This document shows positions 27,707 to 36,446 of a DNA stretch of 64,000 nt, piece after piece (position 1 is the first letter of the stretch; every line of letters begins with the position of its first letter). The notes under the pieces were generated by a model. It was not told where the DNA came from. It made no database searches and saw only the letters and a list, made by a program, of their open reading frames with translations. Made by a program: the position numbers and the translations under genes. Origin of the DNA: Comamonas resistens (lineage in GTDB: Bacteria > Pseudomonadota > Gammaproteobacteria > Burkholderiales > Burkholderiaceae_C); NCBI RefSeq assembly GCF_030064165.1, contig NZ_CP125947.1, forward strand, positions 868,001 to 932,000. Direction: 5' to 3'.

Positions 27707-29335
27707 ATGAAGTTCACTCCCATCGCAGTGCTGGTCATGTCGAGTCTGGCGGCTTTTGCCCAGAGCGCATCCGCGCAAGCCGGAGCAGAAGGCCGTATGA
27801 ATTTCCTGCGCGATGCCCGCGCCAGTACCTCCGGTCCGCAGTTCGAATTCAGCCGCCTCCAGTACGGGCCTTTGCCGATTTCTGGCTCCCGTGTGGCATC
27901 CCCTGCCGGGCCTTTGCAGGCCGCCGAGCGGGGTGACGCCAAGGCCCAGAATCAACTGGGCGAGATGTATATGCATGGTCAGGGCGTGCCGCAGAATGCC
28001 GCCACGGCTGTGCAATGGTTCCGCAAGGCCGCCGCGCAAAACCATGTGGGTGCGCAAAACAGCCTGGGCGCCCTGTATGCCAGCGGTCAGGGTGTGCCAC
28101 AGAATTACCGCGAAGCGGCCCAGTGGTACGCGCGTGCTGCCCAGCAGGGCAATGCCGTGGCGCAGTACAACCTGTCTCACCTCTATCAGGAAGGTCTGGG
28201 CGTTCCCCAGAGCTTTGGCACGGCTGCCCAGTGGCTGGAAAAAGCCGCGGCGCAAGGTCATGTGACGGCGCAGTTCGAGCTGGGTCAGCGTTACCTCAAG
28301 GGTAATGGCGTGGCCGTCAACTACATGACGGCGGCAGACTGGTTCAAGAAGGCCGCCGACCAAGGCCATGCCGAGGCACAGAATCAGCTGGGCTCCATGT
28401 TGTCCGATGGCGTGGGCGTGAAGCTCGATCCCGTGCAGGCCGCCCAGTGGCTGCAGCGTGCTGCGGAACAAGGCGATGCCCGCGCCCAGAACAGCCTGGG
28501 TCGCATGTATATGGATGGCGTGGGGGTCTCGCGCAACTACCAGACTGCGGCGGGATGGTTCCAAAAGAGTGCCGAACAGTGGAATGCCGATGGCCAGAAC
28601 AATCTGGGTCGCCTGTATCTTTACGGCCTGGGTGTGGAGCAAAGCCCGGCCTATGCCGCGCAATGGTTCCAGCGCGCCGCCGACCAGAACCATGCCGATG
28701 CCCAGTACAACCTGGGTACGGTTTATGCCGAAGGCCTGGGTACGCCCCAGAACTACGGCACGGCCCTGCAGTGGTATCAGAAGGCGGCCGAGCAAGGCCA
28801 TGCCGCTGCCATCAATAACGTGGGCACGCTCTACGCCGAAGGCCGAGGCGTGCCGCAAAACTATGCGACGGCCATGCAATGGTTCCGCCGTGCGGCCGAC
28901 AAGGGCGATGCCTCGGCCCAGTTCAATCTGGCGCGTCTGTATGCCGACGGTCAGGGCGGTGCGGCCAGCCCGGCTCAGGCTCTCAAGTGGTATCTGGCTG
29001 CGGCCGAGCAAGGCCACTCCGGTGCGCAGAACCGCCTGGGCGTGATGTATGCCGAAGGCCAGGGCACGGCGCGCGACTACGGCAAGGCCGTGCAGTGGTA
29101 CCAGCGCTCCGCCGAGCAAGGCGATGCCGCAGCCCAGTTCAATCTGGGCATGGTCTATGCGCAGGGCCAGGGCGTGCCGCGTGACAATGCCAAGGCCTAT
29201 TTCTGGTACAACCTGGCCGCCATGGAGCTGGGTGGCGACGCGGCCAAGCGCCGCGACGAGACCGCGCAAAAGCTCTCGATCGCCCAGGTGGCCGAACAGC
29301 AGAACAAGGCTTTGGCCTGGCAGCCCAAGCGCTGA
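27707..29335 (+). CDS. Secreted protein with twelve tandem Sel1 repeats
   Basis: The product is 542 residues. A signal peptide (FTPIAVLVMSSLAAFAQSAS, cut near AQA) is followed by a short linker. From about residue 72 to 505 there are twelve nearly regular 36-residue Sel1-like (TPR-class) repeats of the type ADQGHAEAQNQLGSM, ending in AAQWF-KA. The tail is charged (QVAEQQNKALAWQPKR). Sel1 repeats form a superhelix that binds proteins; functions vary from envelope regulation to virulence. The frame is open to 27308 but ATG 27707 begins the leader. It has terminators on both sides and appears monocistronic. Binding partner unknown. Confidence 0.88.
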   Translation: MKFTPIAVLVMSSLAAFAQSASAQAGAEGRMNFLRDARASTSGPQFEFSRLQYGPLPISGSRVASPAGPLQAAERGDAKAQNQLGEMYMHGQGVPQNAATAVQWFRKAAAQNHVGAQNSLGALYASGQGVPQNYREAAQWYARAAQQGNAVAQYNLSHLYQEGLGVPQSFGTAAQWLEKAAAQGHVTAQFELGQRYLKGNGVAVNYMTAADWFKKAADQGHAEAQNQLGSMLSDGVGVKLDPVQAAQWLQRAAEQGDARAQNSLGRMYMDGVGVSRNYQTAAGWFQKSAEQWNADGQNNLGRLYLYGLGVEQSPAYAAQWFQRAADQNHADAQYNLGTVYAEGLGTPQNYGTALQWYQKAAEQGHAAAINNVGTLYAEGRGVPQNYATAMQWFRRAADKGDASAQFNLARLYADGQGGAASPAQALKWYLAAAEQGHSGAQNRLGVMYAEGQGTARDYGKAVQWYQRSAEQGDAAAQFNLGMVYAQGQGVPRDNAKAYFWYNLAAMELGGDAAKRRDETAQKLSIAQVAEQQNKALAWQPKR

Positions 29336-29362
29336 TCGCGATCGGGCCCCGGGATTCCTGTC

Positions 29363-29391
29363 AAAGCGCTTCCTTGATGAAGCGCTTTTTT
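29363..29391 (+). terminator. Intrinsic terminator after the Sel1-repeat gene
   Basis: The stem AAAGCGCTT / AAGCGCTTT with loop CCTTGATG is followed by TTT, 27 bases after the stop. Confidence 0.9.
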
Positions 29392-29550
29392 CTTGGGCGT
29401 TTCCATGGGTTTATGCGGATGCTTCACCTCTGAATCAACGCTGGGCGGCGTGCAATGCGCCGCTACACTGCAGCCTCCCGGAGAGGGGCGCACCAGGGCA
29501 ATTCAGGCTTGGATGCGTTCGCACAATTTCTATTCGTGATGGAGACAACA

Positions 29551-30534
29551 ATGAAGAAAACCGTTCGCACCTGCCTGGCAGCCCTGATGGCTGGTGCAGG
29601 CCTGCTCATGTCCATGGGTGCTCAGGCTGCCGATGCCTTCCCCAGCAAGCCCATTCGCATCGTCATGGGCTTTCCGGCGGGCGGCCCGCTGGATCAGCAT
29701 GCCCGTCTGCTGACCGACAAGTTGCAGGGCATTCTGGGTCAGCCCGTCGTGGTCGATTACAAGCCCGGTGCCGGCGGCTCCGTGGGCGCGCAGGATGTGA
29801 TGCGCTCGTCGGCCGATGGCTACACATTGATGCTGGCCAATACCGGCGTGATGGTGATCAACCCCGCGCTCTACAGCAAGCTACCCTACAGCACGCTCAA
29901 GGACTTCACTCCCATTGCGCGTACTGCCATGCAGCCGCTGGCCTTGCTGGTCAACAACAAGGTGCCTGCCAAGAATCTGCAGGAGCTGATTGCCTATGCC
30001 AAGGCCAATCCTGGCAAGATCAATTTTGGCTCGGCCGGCAACGGTGGCATCAGCCATCTGGTGCCCGAGATGTTCAAGAGTGCAGCGGGCGTGGACCTGG
30101 TGCATATCCCCTACAAGGGCAGTGCCCCGGCCTTTACCGATCTGATCGGCGGTCAGGTGCAGTTCATGGCCGAGAGCATTCCCCAGGCTGCGGCTTATCA
30201 CAAGCAGGGCAAGGTACGTGCCCTGGCCGTGACCAGCAAGGAGCGCAACCCCGCATTGCCCGAGGTGCCGACAGCGATCGAATCCGGTCTCAAGGGCTTT
30301 GAAGTCGTGGGCTTTTACGGCTTTCTGGCTCCCGCCAACACCCCCAAGGATGTGGTGGCCAAGCTCAGCAATGCCTTTGGTCAGGTCATGAACATGGCCG
30401 ATGTACGCGGCCGCATGGTGGAGCAGGGCGCGGATCCTGCCTTCCTGGACTCGGAAGCCTTTGGCAAGTTCCTGGCGGCCGAAACGCCGCGCTGGGCTGC
30501 TGCGGTCAAGGCATCGGGTACGAAGCTGGATTGA
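29551..30534 (+). CDS. Bug-family (TctC-like) periplasmic solute-binding protein
   Basis: A second Bug protein, 327 residues from ATG 29551, preceded by GGAGACAACA. ATG 29539 is in frame as an alternative. The signal peptide MKKTVRTCLAALMAGAGLLM ends near AQAAD. The mature protein starts FPSKPIRIVMGFPAGGPLDQ and has IPYKGSAPAFTDLIGGQVQF, the Bug domain signatures. It has no transport subunits or regulator beside it, so nothing points to its ligand. A GC-rich dispersed repeat starts right after its stop. Confidence 0.93.
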   Translation: MKKTVRTCLAALMAGAGLLMSMGAQAADAFPSKPIRIVMGFPAGGPLDQHARLLTDKLQGILGQPVVVDYKPGAGGSVGAQDVMRSSADGYTLMLANTGVMVINPALYSKLPYSTLKDFTPIARTAMQPLALLVNNKVPAKNLQELIAYAKANPGKINFGSAGNGGISHLVPEMFKSAAGVDLVHIPYKGSAPAFTDLIGGQVQFMAESIPQAAAYHKQGKVRALAVTSKERNPALPEVPTAIESGLKGFEVVGFYGFLAPANTPKDVVAKLSNAFGQVMNMADVRGRMVEQGADPAFLDSEAFGKFLAAETPRWAAAVKASGTKLD

Positions 30535-30660
30535 CACCCCCCTGAGGCGCTGTGCCTAGGCGGCCCCGCGCCTTCCCCCGCTCTCGCAGCGCTGCGCACT
30601 GCGGGCAGGGGACGCAGCCATCGCCGCGAGGCGGCTCTTGCTGGGCTGCTCTGATTCTGT
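30535..30660 (+). repeat. GC-rich post-stop-codon dispersed repeat, copy 2 (longest, most diverged)
   Basis: It begins CACCCCCCTGAGGCGCTGTG directly after TGA 30532-30534. The later blocks GCGCCTTCCCCCGCTCTC, GGGGACGCAGCCATCGCCGC and GGCTCTTGCTGG follow the order of the other copies, with an extra GGCGGCCCCGC insertion. Confidence 0.65.
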
Positions 30661-30690
30661 CAGCGCCAGTATTGGAGGTCGTGAACGCAA

Positions 30691-30728
30691 AAAAGCCCGG
30701 TCACTTTGCAGTGGTCGGGCTTTTGTTT
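30691..30728 (+). terminator. Intrinsic terminator downstream of the second Bug gene
   Basis: The stem AAAAGCCCGGTCAC / GTGGTCGGGCTTTT (with GU pairs) is followed by GTTTG. It lies beyond the repeat, 156 bases after the stop. Confidence 0.8.
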
Positions 30729-30775
30729 GCTATCAGTAAGAGAGCTGTTAGCGCTTTTTATACAAAGATTTCAGA
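30729..30775 (+). repeat. AGCTGCTTGCGCTT-type dispersed repeat
   Basis: GCTATCAGTAAGAGAGCTGT followed by TAGCGCTTTTTATACAAAG resembles the unit at 11752. It lies between the terminator of the Bug gene and convergent ugpQ. Confidence 0.45.
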
Positions 30776-30824
30776 CTTGATCATTCCTGAAATATCGACT
30801 GGTTAAGCGGCGGCAGCTCTCAAA

Positions 30825-31601
30825 TTAGATATGCTTGCCCGTCTGCGCGGGGCTGAACAGGTCCACGCGGTCGGTGATGATGCCGTCCGTGCCCAGGTCT
30901 ATCAGGCGCTGGGCGGCCCATTCGTCGTTGACGGTGTAGCTGCTGCAGCGCAGGCCTGCGCCATGCACCTTGGCAACCAGCTCTGGGCTCCACAGGCCCT
31001 GGTTGAGCACCATGGCCGAGCAGTCCAGATCCAGCGCGATTTTCAGATCGGCGTCCCCCGTGCCGTCGGCAAGCTTGTCCACCAGCAGGCCGCGCGGGAT
31101 ATGGGGTGCTACCTCGCGTGCGCACTTGAGCGAGCTGGCCTTGAACGAGGTGAATAAGGGTTGGACGATGTCCTTGGGCCAGATGCGGTTCATCAGCTCG
31201 CCGCAGGCACGGCCTGTTTCCTCTTCCTGGCCGGGCGTGGGCTTGATTTCCACATTCAGGTGCAGATGGTTGGCCAGGCACCAGCGTGCCAGGGCTTCCA
31301 GCGTGGGCAGGGCCTCACCCGCATAGGCGCGCGAGTGCCAGCTGCCTGCATCGAGCTGAGCGATCTCTCCCATGGTCAGCTCGCCGCCGATGCCATGGCC
31401 GTTGGTGGTGCGCTCCAGTGTGGCGTCGTGCATCAGGAACAGCACGCCATCCTTGCTGAGCTTGGCATCGCATTCAAAGAAGCGGTAGCCATGCTGGGCG
31501 CCCAGGCGGAAGGCGCTCATGGTGTTCTCGGGGGCCAGCTTGCCGGCGCCACGGTGGGCTGCCCAGCGGGGGTAAGGCCAGGGTTTCAATGCGGTAGTCA
31601 T
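30825..31601 (-). CDS. ugpQ: Glycerophosphodiester phosphodiesterase UgpQ
   Basis: UgpQ cleaves glycerophosphodiesters, taken up through UgpBAEC, to sn-glycerol-3-phosphate and an alcohol in the cytoplasm. The GDPD domain shows WAAHRGAGKLAPENTMSAF with the catalytic His-Arg, FFECDAKLSKDGVLFLMHDA with Glu, Asp and the second His, and LNVEIKPTPG. Length 258 is standard. It is the last gene of the ugp operon, 90 bases after ugpC; a hairpin in that gap may lower its expression relative to the transporter. Confidence 0.95.
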   Translation of the reverse strand: MTTALKPWPYPRWAAHRGAGKLAPENTMSAFRLGAQHGYRFFECDAKLSKDGVLFLMHDATLERTTNGHGIGGELTMGEIAQLDAGSWHSRAYAGEALPTLEALARWCLANHLHLNVEIKPTPGQEEETGRACGELMNRIWPKDIVQPLFTSFKASSLKCAREVAPHIPRGLLVDKLADGTGDADLKIALDLDCSAMVLNQGLWSPELVAKVHGAGLRCSSYTVNDEWAAQRLIDLGTDGIITDRVDLFSPAQTGKHI

Positions 31602-31625
31602 AACTTTTGTATGCCTTTATGTGAC

Positions 31626-31658
31626 AAGAGCACCGCAAGCTGGTGCCTGGGTGCTCTT
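31626..31658 (-). terminator. Possible attenuating hairpin between ugpC and ugpQ
   Basis: The stem AAGAGCACC / GGTGCTCTT with a 15-base loop lies in the 90-base gap. The minus-strand sequence after it has only a weak T content, so partial termination or mRNA protection is more likely than a full stop. Confidence 0.4.
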
Positions 31659-31691
31659 TGAAAAGTCAGTCTGGTGTGACCTTTGGCTGAA

Positions 31692-32699
<1,008 letters not shown>

Positions 32700-32758
32700 G
32701 AGAGGTATTCCAGGTATTCGTTCAATGGGGCAAAAGAGGGGGAGTCTTGGGGCGAGGC

Positions 32759-33610
32759 TTACTTCTCGGTATCCACCAGACCCTTCACAAACCACTTTTG
32801 CATCAGCATCACCACGGCCGTAGGCGGCAGCATGGCCAGGATGGCAGTGGCCATCACGATATTCCAGTCCACGCTGGCGTCGCCGCCACCGCCCAGCATG
32901 CTCTTGATACCCACGACCACGGGGTACATGTCTTCCGAGGTGGTCATGAGCAGAGGCCACAGGTACTGGTTCCAGCCGTAGATGAACTGGATCACGAACA
33001 GGGCGGCAATCGAGGTCTTGGACAAGGGCACGAGGATGTCCTTGAAAAAGCGCATGGCGCCGGCGCCGTCAATGCGGGCCGCTTCCACCAGCTCGTCCGG
33101 CACGCTCAGGAAGAACTGACGGAACAGGAAGGTGGCCGTGGCCGATGCAATCAGCGGCAGCGACAGACCGGCATAGCTGTTGAGCAGGCCCAGCTCGGCC
33201 ACAACCTTGTAGGTGGGCAGGATACGCACTTCCACGGGCAGCATCAGGGTCAGGAAAATGGCCCAGAAGCAGAGCATCTTGAAGGGGAAGCGGAAGTAGA
33301 CGATGGCAAAGGCCGAGAGCAGGGAGATGGCGATCTTGCCCACGGTGATGATCATGGCCACGACAAAGCTCACCCACATCATGCGCACGACATTGGTGTT
33401 GGAGCCCAGCTTGCCGGAGCCCAGCAGCGCTTCCTTGTAGTTGTCCCACATGTGGGCACCGGGCAGCAGCGGCATGGGGGCCTGCACGATGGCGTCGGCC
33501 GTATGGGTGGACGCGATCAGCGCCAGATACAGCGGGAAGGCGACGATGGCCACGCCGAGAATCAGTACGGCGTGAGAGAGGAAATTAAGCCAGGGGTTGC
33601 GATCCACCAT
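32759..33610 (-). CDS. ugpE: Glycerol-3-phosphate ABC transporter permease UgpE
   Basis: One of the two membrane subunits of the Ugp importer, 283 residues with six predicted membrane spans. The EAA loop lies at [20 protein letters not shown], with the following glycine and proline as expected for contact with UgpC. It starts two bases after the ugpA stop, so the two are translationally coupled. The first segment, [20 protein letters not shown], is typical of the CUT1 family permeases. Confidence 0.95.
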   Translation of the reverse strand: MVDRNPWLNFLSHAVLILGVAIVAFPLYLALIASTHTADAIVQAPMPLLPGAHMWDNYKEALLGSGKLGSNTNVVRMMWVSFVVAMIITVGKIAISLLSAFAIVYFRFPFKMLCFWAIFLTLMLPVEVRILPTYKVVAELGLLNSYAGLSLPLIASATATFLFRQFFLSVPDELVEAARIDGAGAMRFFKDILVPLSKTSIAALFVIQFIYGWNQYLWPLLMTTSEDMYPVVVGIKSMLGGGGDASVDWNIVMATAILAMLPPTAVVMLMQKWFVKGLVDTEK

Positions 33611-33612
33611 GA

Positions 33613-34494
33613 TCAGTACTGCACTTTCTTTTCAACATAGCGGAACTGGATCACAGTCAGCACGACAACGATAAACATCAGGATGACCGACTGCGCGGCC
33701 GAGCCGCCCAGATCCAGCGCCTTGAAGCCGTCCAGATAGACCTTGTAGACCAGGATCGAGGTCGACTGGCCGGGGCCGCCGTGGGTAGCTGCGTCGATGA
33801 TGCCGAAGGTGTCGAAGAAGGCGTAGACGATGTTGATCACCAGCAGGAAGAAGGTGGTGGGCGACAGCAGAGGCAGCTGGATGTTCCAGAAACGACGCCA
33901 TGGGCCGGCGCCATCAATGGAAGCCGCTTCGATCAGCGCCTTGGGGATGGACTGCAGGCCCGCAAGGAAGAACAGGAAGTTGTAGGAAATCTGTTTCCAC
34001 ACCGAGGCGATGACGATCAGGGTCATGGCCTGGTTTTCGTTCATCAGGTGATTCCAGTCGTAGCCCAGCTTGCCCAGGTAATAGGTCACCACACCGATGG
34101 AGGGCGAGAACATGAACACCCAGAGCACGCCGGCGATCACGGGAGCGACGGCGTAGGGCACGATCAGCAGGGTCTTGTAGACCATGGCGAAACGGATGAT
34201 GCGGTCGGCAAAAATGGCCAGGGCCAGCGATGTGGCGATACCGATGCCTGCGACCAGCACGGAAAACAGTGCGGTGCGCTTGAAGGAATTCAGATAGGTG
34301 GGGTCATCGAGCAACTGTCTGAAGTTGTCCAAGCCTACCCATTCGGAGCTCATGCCGAACGCGTCTTCCATCTGGAATGACTGGAGGACAGCCTGACCAG
34401 CGGGCCAGAAAAAGAAGATACCGATGATGAGGAGCTGGGGCGCTATCAGCACCCAGGGCAGCCATCTGGATCGGAAAAGAACGCGTTTTTCCAT
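33613..34494 (-). CDS. ugpA: Glycerol-3-phosphate ABC transporter permease UgpA
   Basis: The second membrane subunit, 293 residues, starts [20 protein letters not shown] with the first span immediately after. Six spans are visible. The EAA loop is [20 protein letters not shown]. It lies 117 bases downstream of ugpB, a gap that contains strong hairpins, and is coupled to ugpE. Confidence 0.95.
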   Translation of the reverse strand: MEKRVLFRSRWLPWVLIAPQLLIIGIFFFWPAGQAVLQSFQMEDAFGMSSEWVGLDNFRQLLDDPTYLNSFKRTALFSVLVAGIGIATSLALAIFADRIIRFAMVYKTLLIVPYAVAPVIAGVLWVFMFSPSIGVVTYYLGKLGYDWNHLMNENQAMTLIVIASVWKQISYNFLFFLAGLQSIPKALIEAASIDGAGPWRRFWNIQLPLLSPTTFFLLVINIVYAFFDTFGIIDAATHGGPGQSTSILVYKVYLDGFKALDLGGSAAQSVILMFIVVVLTVIQFRYVEKKVQY

Positions 34495-34554
34495 GAGGAG
34501 TCACAAATAAAAAAACCACCGGAGCCTGGGTTCAGTCAACGTGGCATTCAAGGG

Positions 34555-34602
34555 GCTGTGCCTTGGGTGAAGGCACAGCGGGCCCGCAGGCGCCTTGCGG
34601 CG
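34555..34602 (-). terminator. Tandem hairpins between ugpB and ugpA
   Basis: GCTGTGCCTT (34555-34564) pairs with AAGGCACAGC (34570-34579), and GGCGCC / GGCGCC lies just beside it. There is no T run on the minus strand. Such stems often protect the 3' end of the binding-protein message and reduce expression of the permeases, and that is the likely role. Confidence 0.55.
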
Positions 34603-34611
34603 CCGGCAGGA

Positions 34612-35925
34612 TTACTTCTTGTAAGAACGCTCGAAACGGGCCAGCAGTTCGTTGCCGCGGCTCACGATGGCGTCCAGCGCTTGCTGGCCGGTCTTCTTGC
34701 CTGCCCACACCTGTTCGAGTTCTTCGTCCTCGATGGTGCGGATCTGCACATAGTTGCCCAGACGGATACCGCGCGAGTTGTTGGTGACCTTGCGGATCAT
34801 CTGCGTCACGGCAGTGTCGGTGCCGGGGTGCTTCTGGTAGAAGCCGGACTTGTCAGTCAGTTCATAGGCAGCCATGGTCACAGGCAGATAGCCGGTGCGT
34901 TGGTGAGAAGCTGCCTGAACCTTGGTCTGGGACAGGAATTCGAAGAACTTGGCCACGCCCTTGTAGTGTTCTGCCGACTTGCCGGCCATGACCCACAGCG
35001 AAGCGCCGCCGATCACGGTGTTCTGGGGCGCGCCCTTCACATCGGGGTAGTAGGGCAAGGGAGCCAGGCCGTAGGCGAACTTGGCGTTCTTGGCCACATC
35101 GCCGTAGAAGCCGGACGATGTCTGGATCATGGCGCACTCACCGGCGGTGAACGAAGCCTGGGCGGTGGAGGCACGGCCCTTATAGACGAATTCGCCGGCC
35201 TTGGCAGCAGCCGCCAGGTTGTCGATATGCTTGACGTGCAGAGGCGAGTTGATCTTCAGGCGGGCCTTGTAACCATTGGCGCTCAGACCGTTCTGTTCGG
35301 TGGCGAATTCCACGTTGTGCCAGGTGGAGAAGGACTCCAGCTGGGTCCAACCCTGCCATGCCAGCGTCATGGGGCAGCTATGACCGCTGGCCTTGAGCTT
35401 CTTGGCGGCTTCGAACACTTCGGGCCAGGTCTTGGGAGCCACGTCGGGGTTCAGGCCGGCCTTCTTGAAGGCGTCCTTGTTGTAATAGAAGATCGTTGTC
35501 GAGCTGTTGAAGGGGAAGCTCAGCATCTGGCCATTGGGGGCCGTGTAGTAACCAGCCACGGCGGGGATATAGGCCTTGGGGTCGAAAGCGACGCCAGCGT
35601 CGGCCATCACCTTGCCCACGGGCACGGTGGCGCCCTTGGAGGCCATCATGGTAGCGGTGCCCACTTCAAACACTTGCAGGATGTCGGGTGCATTGCCCGA
35701 GCGGAACGCGGCAATCGCAGCGGTCATGGACTCGTCATACACGCCCTTGAAGGTCGGCACGACCTTGTAATCCTTCTGGCTTTCGTTGAACTGCTTGGCC
35801 AGGTCGTTGACCCACTCGTTGTTCACGGCAGTCATCGAATGCCACCATTGGATTTCGGTGGCGGCTTGTGCCGAGAAGGCGGTAGCGGCGACGGCGGCGG
35901 CCATGGCCAGTTGCTTGAATTGCAT
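34612..35925 (-). CDS. ugpB: Glycerol-3-phosphate-binding periplasmic protein UgpB
   Basis: This is the periplasmic receptor for sn-glycerol-3-phosphate and glycerophosphodiesters. The signal peptide MQFKQLAMAAAVAATAFSAQ ends near AQAAT. The mature start TEIQWWHSMTAVNNEWVNDL is characteristic of UgpB, and GTATMMASKGATVPVGKVMA and GKSAEHYKGVAKFFEFLSQT are family blocks. Length 437. The ribosome site AGAGGAG lies 7 bases before ATG 35925. It is the first gene of ugpBAEC-ugpQ. A candidate three-unit Pho box lies about 50-75 bases upstream, in keeping with phosphate control of ugp in other bacteria. Confidence 0.96.
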   Translation of the reverse strand: MQFKQLAMAAAVAATAFSAQAATEIQWWHSMTAVNNEWVNDLAKQFNESQKDYKVVPTFKGVYDESMTAAIAAFRSGNAPDILQVFEVGTATMMASKGATVPVGKVMADAGVAFDPKAYIPAVAGYYTAPNGQMLSFPFNSSTTIFYYNKDAFKKAGLNPDVAPKTWPEVFEAAKKLKASGHSCPMTLAWQGWTQLESFSTWHNVEFATEQNGLSANGYKARLKINSPLHVKHIDNLAAAAKAGEFVYKGRASTAQASFTAGECAMIQTSSGFYGDVAKNAKFAYGLAPLPYYPDVKGAPQNTVIGGASLWVMAGKSAEHYKGVAKFFEFLSQTKVQAASHQRTGYLPVTMAAYELTDKSGFYQKHPGTDTAVTQMIRKVTNNSRGIRLGNYVQIRTIEDEELEQVWAGKKTGQQALDAIVSRGNELLARFERSYKK

Positions 35926-35971
35926 GAGGGCTCCTCTAACTATGGGTGACTAAATGTGCAGCACGCACATT

Positions 35972-36000
35972 AGGTCATGCATATGACATATACGTGTCAT
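35972..36000 (+). promoter_or_regulatory. Candidate Pho box (three 11-base repeats) upstream of ugpB
   Basis: AGGTCAT-GCAT-ATGACAT-ATAC-GTGTCAT gives three GTCAT-like cores at 35974, 35985 and 35996, exactly 11 bases apart. This is the 7+4 spacing of PhoB sites (CTGTCAT plus a 4-base spacer). The repeats point along the plus strand, opposite to ugpB, which is a caution. The last two cores can also be read as ATGACA-N6-TGTCAT. Confidence 0.55.
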
Positions 36001-36388
36001 TGTTTGCCAGGACTTCGCGGACTGTCGTAGGTCTCAACCCTCAGAGGTTTGACAGTTTGATGACGTCGAAATGACGAACCAAGGCCGCGCGAAGCTGCGC
36101 CATTCTATGGCAAGCTCATTTCGTTTGTTGTTGGTAGTCTTTCGTATTGAGTTGTTTTTGATTCGTAAATGGTTGGTTCTGTCGTAAATAGCCTATGAAA
36201 ATCGGGAGTTGCGCAAGAACATGGCTGGAATGATTCTTCAAATATCCTGCCTGGACATGTGTCAATGAACGAGGGGGGAAGCTGGAAAGGCTGCTGGCAG
36301 CTTCAGCGCTGGTTTCAAGGCGGCGCCTGTCGCCCATGGCGATGGCATGACAGAGTCCTCAGCAAAGCATAAGAAGGCGGGCGTCGCT

Positions 36389-36394
36389 TAAAAT
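36389..36394 (+). promoter_or_regulatory. -10-like element upstream of the flavin/iron-sulfur oxidoreductase
   Basis: TAAAAT within GCTTAAAATCG lies 53 bases before ATG 36447. No convincing -35 is found. Confidence 0.3.
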
Positions 36395-36446
36395 CGTCAT
36401 CCCACTGGCTTAGGGGCGCCACCGGGCGCCCAACACGGTCTACCCC

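Larger units (their letters stand above)
35926..36446. other. Intergenic region between divergent ugpB and the flavin/iron-sulfur gene
   Basis: This 521-base gap is the longest non-coding stretch. It holds the candidate Pho box (35972-36000), a dyad ACTGTC / GACAGT (36021-36026, 36051-36056), and an AT-rich patch around 36115-36210 with repeated TCGTA words. A -10-like TAAAAT lies at 36389. A 73-codon minus-strand frame at 36116-36337 has no ribosome site or recognisable features and is not called. Confidence 0.7.

Noticed and set aside
35983..36000. ATGACA-N6-TGTCAT as an operator of an unknown repressor
   Set aside because: The 11-base period with a third core at 35974 fits a Pho box better, and ugp is a known phosphate-controlled operon.
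36116..36337. 73-codon minus-strand frame in the ugpB upstream gap
   Set aside because: No ribosome site or family likeness, and an AT-rich regulatory-looking sequence; more likely non-coding.
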